Shown: positions 45,772 to 55,239 of the stretch, piece by piece
Numbering within the stretch: the first letter of the stretch is position 1
How the letters are laid out: every line of letters starts with the position of its first letter
Source: Nostoc sp. UHCC 0702
Lineage (GTDB): Bacteria > Cyanobacteriota > Cyanobacteriia > Cyanobacteriales > Nostocaceae
DNA length: 64,000 bases
Direction: 5' to 3'
NCBI GenBank assembly: GCA_017164015.1
Contig: CP071065.1
Location: 5,656,091 to 5,720,090, forward strand
Position numbers and translations under genes: made by a program
Notes under the pieces: generated by a model
What the model was told of the DNA's origin: nothing
Databases searched by the model: none
The model's input: the letters and a program-made list of their open reading frames with translations, nothing else

Positions 45772-48700
45772 AATGTTCCCTCCTCATAATCATCTGTCGT
45801 CTCGTCTTCAGAAGCTTGCAATAATTGGTTCGCCCACTGAACTGTCTCGATGCGATGTCCCAATTTAGCTACAGTCGGTACTTCAAATAAAGTACGCAAG
45901 GGAAGGTCTACACCAAAGGTTTGGTGCAGTCGAGACATGATTTGAGTGGCTAGTAAGGAATGTCCCCCCAAAACAAAGAAGTTGTCGTGGATACCAACTT
46001 TTTCCAATTTGAGGACAGAAACCCAGATGTCAGCTATCTGCTGTTCGATGGGGGTGCGAGGAGCAACAAAGGCTTGTTGCAGGTCTGGTCTGGAAAAACT
46101 GGGTGCTGGTAGGGCGCGACTGTCGATTTTACCGTTGGGGGTTAGGGGTAGAGTTTCTAGGAAAACAAAGGCACTAGGCACCATGTAGTCAGCAAGCTTC
46201 TCTTGGAGAAAAGCGCGCAGTTCATCAGTATTGGGTGTCTGTTCTGGGTGAGGAATGATGTAAGCAACCAGACGGTTGTCGCCTGGGTTGTCTTCCCTTG
46301 CTATGACTATATTCTGCTGGACGCTTGGGTGTTGTGCTATTGCTGCTTCAATTTCTCCAAGTTCAATACGGAAGCCGCGTACTTTCACTTGATTATCGAG
46401 GCGACCGAGAAATTCAATGTCACCATTACTTAAGTAACGAGCCAAATCCCCAGTTTTGTAAAGCCGTTCTATATTTAAACATTCCTCTCCCCTGCTTTCC
46501 TGTTCCCTCGCTCCCCTGCTTTTATAAAAAGGGTTAGCAATAAATTTCTCTTGTGTTAACTCTGGGCGATTGAGATAGCCCCTGCCCAGACCAACGCCAC
46601 CAATGTACAATTCACCAGGGACTCCAATCGGCACTGGTTGCAAGTGGGAATCTAAAATATAAGTCTGCGTGTTGGCAATGGGACGACCAATGGGGGCAAT
46701 TAGATGATTGCTTTCATACTGACATTTCCAAAAAGTGGCATCAATGGAAGCTTCTGTAGGGCCATAGCAATTATGCAGGACATTGTACAACTTCAATTTG
46801 GCAAAGAATTGCTCTATAAGTTTGACAGGTAAAGCTTCACCACCACAGGTAATGTGTCTGAGAGTTTGACAATTTTCAATTCCCTTCTCTTCTAGTAATA
46901 CACTCAGTATGGAAGGTACTGCGGCTATCACGGTGATTTGCTGCTCAGCAATCACCTTCACCAGGTAAGCAGGGTCTTGATGTCCACCAGGGCGAGCTAA
47001 AATCAATTGCGCCCCGTAGCACAAAGGCCAAAATATCTGCCACACCGAGGGGTCAAAGCTAAAAGAAATGGTTTGTAAAACTTTGTCTTGTGCAGTTAAT
47101 TTAAAAGTTGTTTGCCGCCATTGCAGTTGGTTGCAAATTCCACGATGAGGAATCATTACACCTTTGGGTTGTCCAGTAGAACCAGACGTGTAAATCACAT
47201 AAGCCAAATTATCCGAGTTGACCCCAGCATTCAGGTTATCCCCAGACTGTTGCTCAATCGCCCCCCAATCAGTATCCAAACAAACTACCTGTGCAGTATG
47301 TGAGGGCAAAGTTGACAACAAGTTTTGTTGGGTCAACAGCACCTTAACACCCGCATCCTTTAACATAAAACTTAATCGTTCTTGTGGATAATAGGGGTCA
47401 AGGGGTACATAAGCACCACCAGCTTTAATTATCCCCAATAGTCCCACCACCATCTCAATGGAACGTTCCACGCAAATACCCACCAGCACCTCTGGTTCAA
47501 CTCCCAAGTTTTGCAGGTGATGTGCTAGTTGGTTGGCTCTTTGATTTAATTCAAGATAGGTCAACTGCTGATTCGCAAACACCACAGCCACAGCATTCGG
47601 TGTTTTATCTACTTGTTCCTCAAACAACTGATGAATACATTTATCTGAGGGATATTGACACTCAGTATGATTCCACCCGGTCAACAACTGATAGCGTTCT
47701 GCTTCACTTAGTAAGGATAGTTGACTGATAGTTTGTTGCGGATTTTCTACAATTGCTGACAACAAGTTCTGAAAATGAGCAGCCATGCGCTCAATAGTTG
47801 ATTGATCAAACAAGTCTGTATTATACTCCCATGAGGTCACCAACCCTTGGGAAGTTTCGGTGATGATCAGTGTTAAATCAAACTTAGCAATTGTGCTTTG
47901 CTGATTTAATTCACTCAAAGTCACACCAGGTAATTTTAGTTCACTGATTGGTGCATTCTGGAACACAAACATCACTTGAAACAAGGGAGAATAACTTAGC
48001 GATCGCTGTGGTTGCAATGCTTCTACTACTTGTCCAAAAGGTACATCCTGATGTTCATAGGCTTTGAGTGTAGTTTCCCTCACTTGTGCAAGTAAGCTCT
48101 CAAAATTGGGATTATCTGCAAAACGAGTTCTTAACACTAAACTATTGACAAAAAAGCCAATCAAAGACTCAATTTCATTGCGGTTACGATTGGCAATGGC
48201 AGAACCAATTAAAATATCTGATTGACCACTGTAACGATATAGTAAAGTTGCAAACGCCGCGTACAGGGTCATAAACAAGGTAGTACCTGATTCACGAGAC
48301 AGGTTTTGCAATTTCTCGATTAAATCAGTATTTAAAGTAAAACTTACAGTATTACCCCGGTAAGTTTGCACATTTGGACGAGGGCGGTCAGTGGGTAATT
48401 GTAACAGCAATGGAGCGCCATGCAATTGCTGCTGCCAATAATTAAGTTGAGATTCTAAGACTTCTCCACTCAACCATTGTCTTTGCCAAATTGCAAAGTC
48501 TGCATACTGGATAGGTAATTCTGGTAAGGGTGATGGTTTTCCTGCACAAAAAGCTTGATATAGAGTAGATAGTTCTTGGATGAACACCCCCATTGACCAA
48601 CCATCAGAGACAATGTGGTGCATTGTCAGTAATAACACATGTTCTGTAATTGAGAACCGCAATAAACTACACCTAATTAATGGTGCGATCTCTAAATCAA

Positions 48701-51700
48701 AGGGGGTAATTGCTTCTTGTTGCGCTTGTTGCTGTAGAACTGTTTCATGTTCTGTTACTTCTAGTTGTTGTAAGTCCACGAGGTTGATGTTGATAGCAAC
48801 TTGTGGGTAAATTACCTGTATTGGTGTGCCATTCACAGTTTGGAAGCTAGTGCGTAGTACCTCATGGCGGCGTACTATTTCTGACAAAGCTTGTTGTAAA
48901 GCCTGAATATCCAAGTCGCCAGTGATCCGAATTGCCTCTGGCATATTATAGGTCGCACTTGGCCCTTCAAGTTGGTAGAGGAACCACAGCCGCTCTTGCG
49001 CCCAAGATAGGGGTAATTGTTCTCTCTGCGTTCTTGGTTGAATGGGGGGAACACTTAATCCCGTTTCGGTAGTACGTAACTGAGTTAATTTTTGGTCTAA
49101 TTTAGCTACGGTGGGAGATTCAAAGATTCCACGTAGAGGGATTTCTACAGCAAAGGCAAGTCTTAATCTGGAAATTAATTGAGTTGCTAGTAAAGAATGT
49201 CCTCCCAATTCAAAGAAATTGTCGTGGATGCCCACATTTTGCACACCTAAAACAGAAGCGAAAATGTTGGCGATGATTTCTTGACTTGGTGTAGATGGTG
49301 CTATATATTCGTGTTCGCGGGTGATTTCCCCATCTGGTGCTGGTAGTGCTTTTCTGTCTATTTTGCCGTTGGGTGTTAAGGGTAGAGTGTCTAAAATCAC
49401 AAAAGCAGAAGGTACCATGAATTCTGGTAGCTGTTCTTTGAGAAATTCCCGCAGTTGGCTAGTAGTTAATGTTTTTTCACTAGCAACTACATAAGCAACT
49501 AAGCTTTTGTTTTCTGGAATATCTTCTCTAGCAATGACTACAGCTTGTTGGACTTGGGGGTAACTGTTGACGAGTGCTTCTATTTCACCCAGTTCGATAC
49601 GATAGCCGCGAATCTTTACTTGATGATCTATGCGATCAAGGTATTCTATATTACCATCATTTAAGTAACAGGCTAGGTCGCCTGTTTTATAGAGGCGTTC
49701 TGATTTGCTATCACTAAAGGGATTTGGGATAAATTTTTCTTGGGTGAGTTCTGGGCGGTTGAGGTAGCCTCTGGCTAAACCATCTCCTCCGATATATAAT
49801 TCTCCAGGGATTCCTATGGGTACTGGTTGCAAGTGTGAGTCTAGGATGTAAAGTTGGGTGTTGGCTATGGGGCGACCAATGGGAATATTACTTGCTGGTG
49901 GGCAAAGTGTTCCAACTTCGTAAACACAACATCCTACTACTGTCTCTGTCGGGCCATATTCGTTAATCAATTTGGTTTCTGGTGCGTATTTTTGCCAGAA
50001 AGAAGTCACTTTTTCTGTTAAAGCTTCTCCACCAATAATAAATGCTTGGGTTTGAATATTTACTTCTTCTGATGCAAATAAATGGCTGAGTATTTCTAAA
50101 TGAGCCGGGGTAATTTTTACAAGGCTAAACTTAACACCAGAAGACAATGCTGCTTTTAATGCTTCTATTTCTCCTTCTTCTGGTAAAAGCACCACTTTAC
50201 CTCCTACCAGTAAAGGAGAAAATAAGCTGGTAATAGTAGCATCAAAGCTGATAGAAGAATTAACGCTAGAACCAACTCCTACGGCAACATTATAAGCTTT
50301 TGTACACCAGCTTAAATAATTTATGAGTCCACTATGCAGAATCATGGTTCCCTTGGGTTTGCCGGTAGAACCTGAAGTGTAAATTATGTAAGCTAAATTG
50401 TCTGATTCAACTTTACTACAAGGGTTATGATCAGAGTAATTAGTAAATTTTTGCCAATCATCTAAACAAATTGTTTGTGTTTGGTTTTGCGGAAGTCGTT
50501 GGAATAAGTGCTGTTGAGTTAGTAGTATTGGTAATTGTGAATCCGCCAACATATAACTCAGTCGTTCAACTGGATAATTGGGGTCAAGGGGTACATATGC
50601 TCCACCTGCCTTGAGTATCCCCAATAGTCCCACTAGCATTTCAATGGAACGTTCCACGCAAATACCCACCAGCACCTCTGGTTGGACTCCCAAGCTTTGC
50701 AGGTGATGGGCTAATTGGTTGGCTTTTTGATTTAATTCCAGATAAGTTAACTGCTGATTTTCAAACACCACAGCCACAGCATTTGGTGTTTTTTCTACCT
50801 GTTCTTCAAACAACTGATGGATCGATTTATCTTTGGCATAATCTGCCTCTGTATCATTCCATTCGACTAAAATTTTGTAGCGTTCCTGTTCAGATAGCAA
50901 AGGCTGGTAAGCAACAGATTCTTCAAATTGAGTGACAATACCTTGCAGAAAAATAGCAAACTGCTGTTGCATCCTGGCAACGTTGTCACTATCTAAAACC
51001 TGGGTATTATACAACCAACAAAATTCCTTACCATCTGAGGAAATTAGGAAGCTTAATTCATTGCCATCACCTTGGTAGTTTTCCAGCTGTTCCACCCGTT
51101 CTACAACCACTGGGAACAACTGCTTACTACCCAGTTGCGGCAAGGAACGCAAAGCCGGATACCTAGACACCACATCTTGTGCATAAGTCAGGTTAAGTTT
51201 GGTCAACTCTACCTGTTTGTGATGAGCCTGAAAAACTTGCTCAAAACTTTGCTCGCAATCTACATCTACTCGATGAGGAACAACTGACGCAAACAAGCCT
51301 GCGGTTCCCACTAACTGTTGTTGCAAATCCAGATGTTTATATCCGATATCAAAACAGCCACTGCCATTAATGCGAGCCAGATAAGCAATAAAAGCAGTTT
51401 CTAGAAAATCGCCCCTGTTCCATTGCGGATGGCGCTCTTTCAAAAAGGTAATTACCTCATACGGTAGCGACATCTTTGCACTTACGTACCCCTGTTTACC
51501 CAAATTTAATGCAGTCTGTTGTGCATAGGGAAGGGACAGCAATTCTAAACTCGCAAGTCTTTTTACCCAAAAAGACTCATGCTGAGGAATTGATTTATCA
51601 AACTTCTCAATTTGCTTGATTTGATGCGGCTCAATTTCACAAAATTGATACCCAACTTGCAGTCCAAATTTCTCCACCAAATCCGCGATCGCTAGCGCTT

Positions 51701-52553
51701 GTCCACTAATAGTCAGCACTTGACGCACTACAATATCATAAGTTGCTGTAGAAACTTGGATAAAGTTAGGTTCAATGCCCGTTATCGTTCCAGGAGCGCA
51801 TTTGGATAAGTTTCCCTGAACCTCAAGCTGGGAGACTATAAACAAGTTGTCGTCTATAGCCAATTTCGCCTTACCTAATGGGTTGGGGTAAGTACCAAAA
51901 TCTAAAGCCCGAATCAGGGCATCTAGCTCATGAGCAGAACGCTTCCATGAGATGATTCCGCCTGCACTTGGTCTTTTGGAGCGCGAAAAATAGGTGCGCT
52001 CATTCAAGTTTGGTTTGGTTGCTACGGCTCTACCAAAGGATAACTCATCAATTAGCTGACCAAATGCATCAAGGGCAGCTTCATAGCATTTCCCATTGAG
52101 AGTTAAAGCTGTCTCCTCATCAGCAATGTTGATGATTACCTGCTTGAGGATATCGCCCGCATCAACCGCAGCTGCCATGAAATGCCACGTCACGCCATGA
52201 GTTTTTTCCTGATTCATCAATGCCCAGGAAGTCGCATTGAGTCCCGCATATCTCGGTAGAGGGGCATCATGATAGTTGATAGCAAACTGGCGTGGTAACT
52301 CTAGAATCTCTTGGGGTAAGACAGAAGGATTGACAATGCTGAACAGGTAATCAAAAGGCTGCTGGCTTAAAAATTCTCTAATATTATCTGTTGGCTGAAT
52401 ATGAGGTATTTTGTTAGCCTCAGCCCAGCTACGTACCGAATTATCTATGGTGATTATGCCGTAAACCCCATGACCTCGGTTGATGAGTATTTGCCCGCAC
52501 TGAATCGGTAAAGTCCCCTCACCAATAATAAAACAACTAAATAGATTACCCAT
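45768..52553 (-). CDS. NRPS with N-terminal formyltransferase: F-(half C)-A-T-C-A-T
   Basis: 2261 residues. The N-terminal domain (about 1-310) is a 10-formyl-THF-dependent formyltransferase with the catalytic set Asn93, His95 (INYHDAPLPRYAGLN) and Asp134 (VDAGDI). Residues about 325-555 match only the C-terminal half of a condensation domain; no HHxxxDG is present. Then A1 (about 580-1090), carrier 1 (FFELGGHSLLATQL, about 1115), C2 with HHIVSDGWSMG (about 1312), A2 (about 1640-2140), carrier 2 (FFVLGGHSLLATQI, about 2198) and an acidic tail ASEDETTDDYEEGTL suited to docking. Hand-read codes: A1 DATKIGEVGK (Asn-like), A2 DPWAICCIDK (no match known to me). An STRR-encoded insert of about 16 residues precedes YKTGDLARY of A2. 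Confidence 0.92.
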   Translation of the reverse strand: MGNLFSCFIIGEGTLPIQCGQILINRGHGVYGIITIDNSVRSWAEANKIPHIQPTDNIREFLSQQPFDYLFSIVNPSVLPQEILELPRQFAINYHDAPLPRYAGLNATSWALMNQEKTHGVTWHFMAAAVDAGDILKQVIINIADEETALTLNGKCYEAALDAFGQLIDELSFGRAVATKPNLNERTYFSRSKRPSAGGIISWKRSAHELDALIRALDFGTYPNPLGKAKLAIDDNLFIVSQLEVQGNLSKCAPGTITGIEPNFIQVSTATYDIVVRQVLTISGQALAIADLVEKFGLQVGYQFCEIEPHQIKQIEKFDKSIPQHESFWVKRLASLELLSLPYAQQTALNLGKQGYVSAKMSLPYEVITFLKERHPQWNRGDFLETAFIAYLARINGSGCFDIGYKHLDLQQQLVGTAGLFASVVPHRVDVDCEQSFEQVFQAHHKQVELTKLNLTYAQDVVSRYPALRSLPQLGSKQLFPVVVERVEQLENYQGDGNELSFLISSDGKEFCWLYNTQVLDSDNVARMQQQFAIFLQGIVTQFEESVAYQPLLSEQERYKILVEWNDTEADYAKDKSIHQLFEEQVEKTPNAVAVVFENQQLTYLELNQKANQLAHHLQSLGVQPEVLVGICVERSIEMLVGLLGILKAGGAYVPLDPNYPVERLSYMLADSQLPILLTQQHLFQRLPQNQTQTICLDDWQKFTNYSDHNPCSKVESDNLAYIIYTSGSTGKPKGTMILHSGLINYLSWCTKAYNVAVGVGSSVNSSISFDATITSLFSPLLVGGKVVLLPEEGEIEALKAALSSGVKFSLVKITPAHLEILSHLFASEEVNIQTQAFIIGGEALTEKVTSFWQKYAPETKLINEYGPTETVVGCCVYEVGTLCPPASNIPIGRPIANTQLYILDSHLQPVPIGIPGELYIGGDGLARGYLNRPELTQEKFIPNPFSDSKSERLYKTGDLACYLNDGNIEYLDRIDHQVKIRGYRIELGEIEALVNSYPQVQQAVVIAREDIPENKSLVAYVVASEKTLTTSQLREFLKEQLPEFMVPSAFVILDTLPLTPNGKIDRKALPAPDGEITREHEYIAPSTPSQEIIANIFASVLGVQNVGIHDNFFELGGHSLLATQLISRLRLAFAVEIPLRGIFESPTVAKLDQKLTQLRTTETGLSVPPIQPRTQREQLPLSWAQERLWFLYQLEGPSATYNMPEAIRITGDLDIQALQQALSEIVRRHEVLRTSFQTVNGTPIQVIYPQVAININLVDLQQLEVTEHETVLQQQAQQEAITPFDLEIAPLIRCSLLRFSITEHVLLLTMHHIVSDGWSMGVFIQELSTLYQAFCAGKPSPLPELPIQYADFAIWQRQWLSGEVLESQLNYWQQQLHGAPLLLQLPTDRPRPNVQTYRGNTVSFTLNTDLIEKLQNLSRESGTTLFMTLYAAFATLLYRYSGQSDILIGSAIANRNRNEIESLIGFFVNSLVLRTRFADNPNFESLLAQVRETTLKAYEHQDVPFGQVVEALQPQRSLSYSPLFQVMFVFQNAPISELKLPGVTLSELNQQSTIAKFDLTLIITETSQGLVTSWEYNTDLFDQSTIERMAAHFQNLLSAIVENPQQTISQLSLLSEAERYQLLTGWNHTECQYPSDKCIHQLFEEQVDKTPNAVAVVFANQQLTYLELNQRANQLAHHLQNLGVEPEVLVGICVERSIEMVVGLLGIIKAGGAYVPLDPYYPQERLSFMLKDAGVKVLLTQQNLLSTLPSHTAQVVCLDTDWGAIEQQSGDNLNAGVNSDNLAYVIYTSGSTGQPKGVMIPHRGICNQLQWRQTTFKLTAQDKVLQTISFSFDPSVWQIFWPLCYGAQLILARPGGHQDPAYLVKVIAEQQITVIAAVPSILSVLLEEKGIENCQTLRHITCGGEALPVKLIEQFFAKLKLYNVLHNCYGPTEASIDATFWKCQYESNHLIAPIGRPIANTQTYILDSHLQPVPIGVPGELYIGGVGLGRGYLNRPELTQEKFIANPFYKSRGAREQESRGEECLNIERLYKTGDLARYLSNGDIEFLGRLDNQVKVRGFRIELGEIEAAIAQHPSVQQNIVIAREDNPGDNRLVAYIIPHPEQTPNTDELRAFLQEKLADYMVPSAFVFLETLPLTPNGKIDSRALPAPSFSRPDLQQAFVAPRTPIEQQIADIWVSVLKLEKVGIHDNFFVLGGHSLLATQIMSRLHQTFGVDLPLRTLFEVPTVAKLGHRIETVQWANQLLQASEDETTDDYEEGTL
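46484..46520. repeat. STRR inside the NRPS A2 coding sequence
   Basis: CTCTCCCCTGCTTTCCTGTT and CCCTCGCTCCCCTGC repeats of the 8-bp CTCCCCTG type. In frame on the minus strand it codes for SRGAREQESRGEE. A1 and A3 lack these residues at the equivalent place (between EKFIPNPF and LYKTGD). It matches the intergenic repeat at 35168-35262. Confidence 0.85.
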
Positions 52554-52559
52554 AATTCA

Positions 52560-52757
52560 CTAAGCAACACAGCTTACAATTTTGTTATATTTGTTGCTTA
52601 GACCCGTAAAGGCCGCAACAGAGCCAATCAAAATAATATCTGGAATTTTATAATTGGTAGCTAATGACTCATCGTTCGCGTAATCCTGCTGAAAAACATT
52701 AATTAGTTCTTTGGATGGTCGATTATACGAACGGTCAGTAATTGCCTCAAACTTCAT
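52560..52757 (-). CDS. 65-aa ORF immediately upstream of the NRPS genes
   Basis: MKFEAITDRSYNRPSKELIN, then VFQQDYANDESLATNYKIPD and a hydrophobic IILIGSVAAFTGLSNK. I do not recognise a family. The stop TAG is 6 bases before the NRPS ATG, whose own ribosome site is weak, so the ORF may couple translation of the NRPS. It could equally be the remnant of a larger gene. No Shine-Dalgarno is strong; GAGAAAAATAATT lies upstream of its ATG. Confidence 0.45.
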   Translation of the reverse strand: MKFEAITDRSYNRPSKELINVFQQDYANDESLATNYKIPDIILIGSVAAFTGLSNKYNKIVSCVA

Positions 52758-53681
52758 TGATTGTAATTATTTTTCTCAACCTTTTTTTAATCTAGTTATA
52801 ATTATCTACTTAACATGACCGCAAGGTCACATAAAGTTCTTTACCAAATCTTCAATATCTAGGCATTAGTAATTTATAATACATTTACAATTAGATTTCA
52901 ACTTTAACTAAGTATTTTATCAGCCATAATGAAGATTATGGGGCAAATTGGCAGTTTTTTCATTCAAAGGCATAACTGTTGTTATGTTAATTGTCAATAT
53001 TCTTTTTTTTTGACTTATAAATATTTTAATTGTGACAAAACATACTTATATCTTCAATAAAATGACTCACAAAAAATAATTTAAATTTATACATTTTTTA
53101 GAGTTTTTTTGCTGGAATCACAGTTTATCTTGAGATATCATTATGAAGTCTTTATTGACAAGGTGGTATAATTATGCATATTTATTATCGTCATCTCTAA
53201 CAAATATGGGACAGTTAGAGTAATTAGCTTGTTGCAGCCCTCTCTTTCATAACTAGCGATCGCCCCCGTCCTGCTCTTTGCTATTTACTTACATCATCTC
53301 ATACTTGTCAATCCGTATAATAAGTATTTTTTTCTACGTATTGTTCCACATTCATATGATTGGAGAGACGGCAACATTAAAACAAGCAAAACTGATATTT
53401 TCAGGACTTACGCAACTGGCACACATATTTTCTGCGATGGCAGTACTGAGTCAATAGTCAAGGGTAAAAAGTCAAGGTTTTTGGACTTTTGACTCTTGAC
53501 TTTGGACGATTTTTGTCAAAAATATATGACAATGCGCGTAATTCCTAATTTTGCACCATTGTCAATAACCTGAGAGTGGGCGATGACCACAACCTCAAAA
53601 TAAAGGTTTGAGCATTTACGAAATGCTCAAAAGCAACCTTGATGTTTTAGTTAGCAGTCAACAATCAAAGGAGCTTAACAA
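52758..53681. promoter_or_regulatory. AT-rich 0.9-kb upstream region of the NRPS operon and the SNase-like gene
   Basis: No gene was seen. It should hold the promoters of both divergent genes. A perfect 11-bp stem (TTTGAGCATTT, loop ACG, inverse) lies at 53607-53631, about 50 bp before the SNase-like start. A GGACTTTTGACTCTTGACTT repeat lies at about 53482-53501. The low G+C contrasts with surrounding genes. Confidence 0.5.
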
Positions 53682-54548
53682 ATGGTAATGACCCTAATCC
53701 AGGGCAACTTTAGAGTAATCAAAGCTGCTCCTGATGGCGATTCTATCCGCTTTTATCCCAACAACCCACAGCTATGGGAGAAATTACCGCCACGAATCGT
53801 TACTAACCGTGCAGGAGGCGCACAGTTACGTTTGGATAGTATTGATACACTGGAAACACACTTCCACGCTAAGGGGGGTAGTGTAGGGATGCAGCACCAG
53901 CCACTGGAATTTGCTCATAGTGCTGCCAGTGAATTGGTAAAATTTTTAGGATTTAAAAAAATTACTCGTAATTCTAATGAAGTAGTGACAGCGGCAGAAC
54001 CGGAAGAAGTGCCTGGTTTTATCCTTACCCGATTTGCAGACACATATGGTAGAAGTGTAGCTTTTGCCTTCAAGGGCAATTCAGATGCAGAGGATGGTAG
54101 CAGTATTTACTTCGATAAATCTTTACTGAAAAAGAGTGCCAATTACCATCTTTTGAATAAAGGGCTAGCTTACCCTACCTTTTACTCCAAACTATATCCC
54201 GATATCCGCAAAGAGTTGATAGCTGTCACCGAGAAAGTTCGTAAGGAAAACAAAGGTTTGTGGGCATTAGACAAAACTAATGATGGTTTCGTTTTAGAAG
54301 ATTTAGAAACCATCACTGACAACACCGTTATTTTGCCAAAACTATTTCGCCGACTCCTCGGATATCTGGCGATTAATGATGGTAGCGTGTCTTTAGAAGG
54401 ATTTCCCAATTATCTTAAGTCTTTGAGCGATCGCGTCATAATTTTCCCCGAAGGAAATGTTACTGGATTTGACTTTGTGGTTCAAGTCGATGGTCAAAAT
54501 ATCAAGCTAACCTCTCAGCCTGAAGATTTAATTTTTCTAGAAAAATAA
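53682..54548 (+). CDS. Staphylococcal nuclease-like (TNase) protein with insertion
   Basis: 288 residues, without signal peptide. SNase-type motifs are APDGDSIRF (metal Asp18/20), LRLDSIDTLE (Arg50, Asp55, Glu58) and TYGRSVA (Arg124), followed by a YHLLNKGLAYPTFY segment typical of the SNase C-terminal helix. The full set of catalytic residues is present. About 50 residues are inserted between Glu58 and the YGR strand. The C-terminal 80 residues are an added domain. A cytoplasmic nuclease or nucleic acid-binding protein is the best guess. Divergent from the NRPS locus. Confidence 0.7.
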   Translation: MVMTLIQGNFRVIKAAPDGDSIRFYPNNPQLWEKLPPRIVTNRAGGAQLRLDSIDTLETHFHAKGGSVGMQHQPLEFAHSAASELVKFLGFKKITRNSNEVVTAAEPEEVPGFILTRFADTYGRSVAFAFKGNSDAEDGSSIYFDKSLLKKSANYHLLNKGLAYPTFYSKLYPDIRKELIAVTEKVRKENKGLWALDKTNDGFVLEDLETITDNTVILPKLFRRLLGYLAINDGSVSLEGFPNYLKSLSDRVIIFPEGNVTGFDFVVQVDGQNIKLTSQPEDLIFLEK

Positions 54549-55239
54549 TTTACATCTATCTTTAGAAGGATATTTAATTTTTCAAAAAGTGATTATGCTT
54601 TTATATCATGTGAGTTTAATTACCTAAATTCCAAGAACCCGACTTCGCTAAAGCTGTGCTGTGTCTCGCTGCCCTAATACCTAGAGCAGCATCGTTTCAT
54701 ACAAACAAAGAAAAATTCAAACCAGCTATCAAAGCCTCTAACCTTGTGGGATAAAGTTTGGAGAGGAATCAAAATCTATGTTTTAAAACGACAAATAAAG
54801 ACTTTCATATTTTTCTTTTTTTGCATGAAACCACCCTCACTCACATCCGCAGCTGTCGGCAGAACGCGATAGCACAAGCCTGCCCCTAGGGTAGAACTGG
54901 CGTGTGGCGTGCAATGACTTTGGGGAGCATAATTAATCAGACTTGCACATAACACCTTCAACAATTAACTTCGAGTAAGTTCAATATTACTTTTACCTTA
55001 AAAGGACTATTGAACAGAATACTTGTGTTTGCCCTTTGACTTTTTCAAACTTTTTTGTCATCACTCCAATGATCTATCTGTTTATGTAGCTAAGCTAAAC
55101 TGCATCTAATTTTTTGAAGCAATCTCGACCATACAAAGGATTCGAGACAAAAATCGTGTGGCTAAATGTGAGACAAATTACTACAATTTAGCAAGCTTTT
55201 TACTCAACAATAACCATCTTGAAATATTAGTTTACTTTT
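54549..55239. other. Intergenic region, no gene seen
   Basis: Contains a CTGTCGGCAGAACGCGATAG stretch (about 54853-54872) and AT-rich sequence leading to the RTX gene. A 62-codon antisense ORF at 54776-54964 was not accepted. A TTGAAATATTAG leader precedes the RTX start codon. Confidence 0.5.

Noticed and set aside
54776..54964. 62-codon minus-strand ORF with LPTAADVSEGG
   Set aside because: Composition typical of dispersed cyanobacterial spacer sequence; no start signals, no domain.
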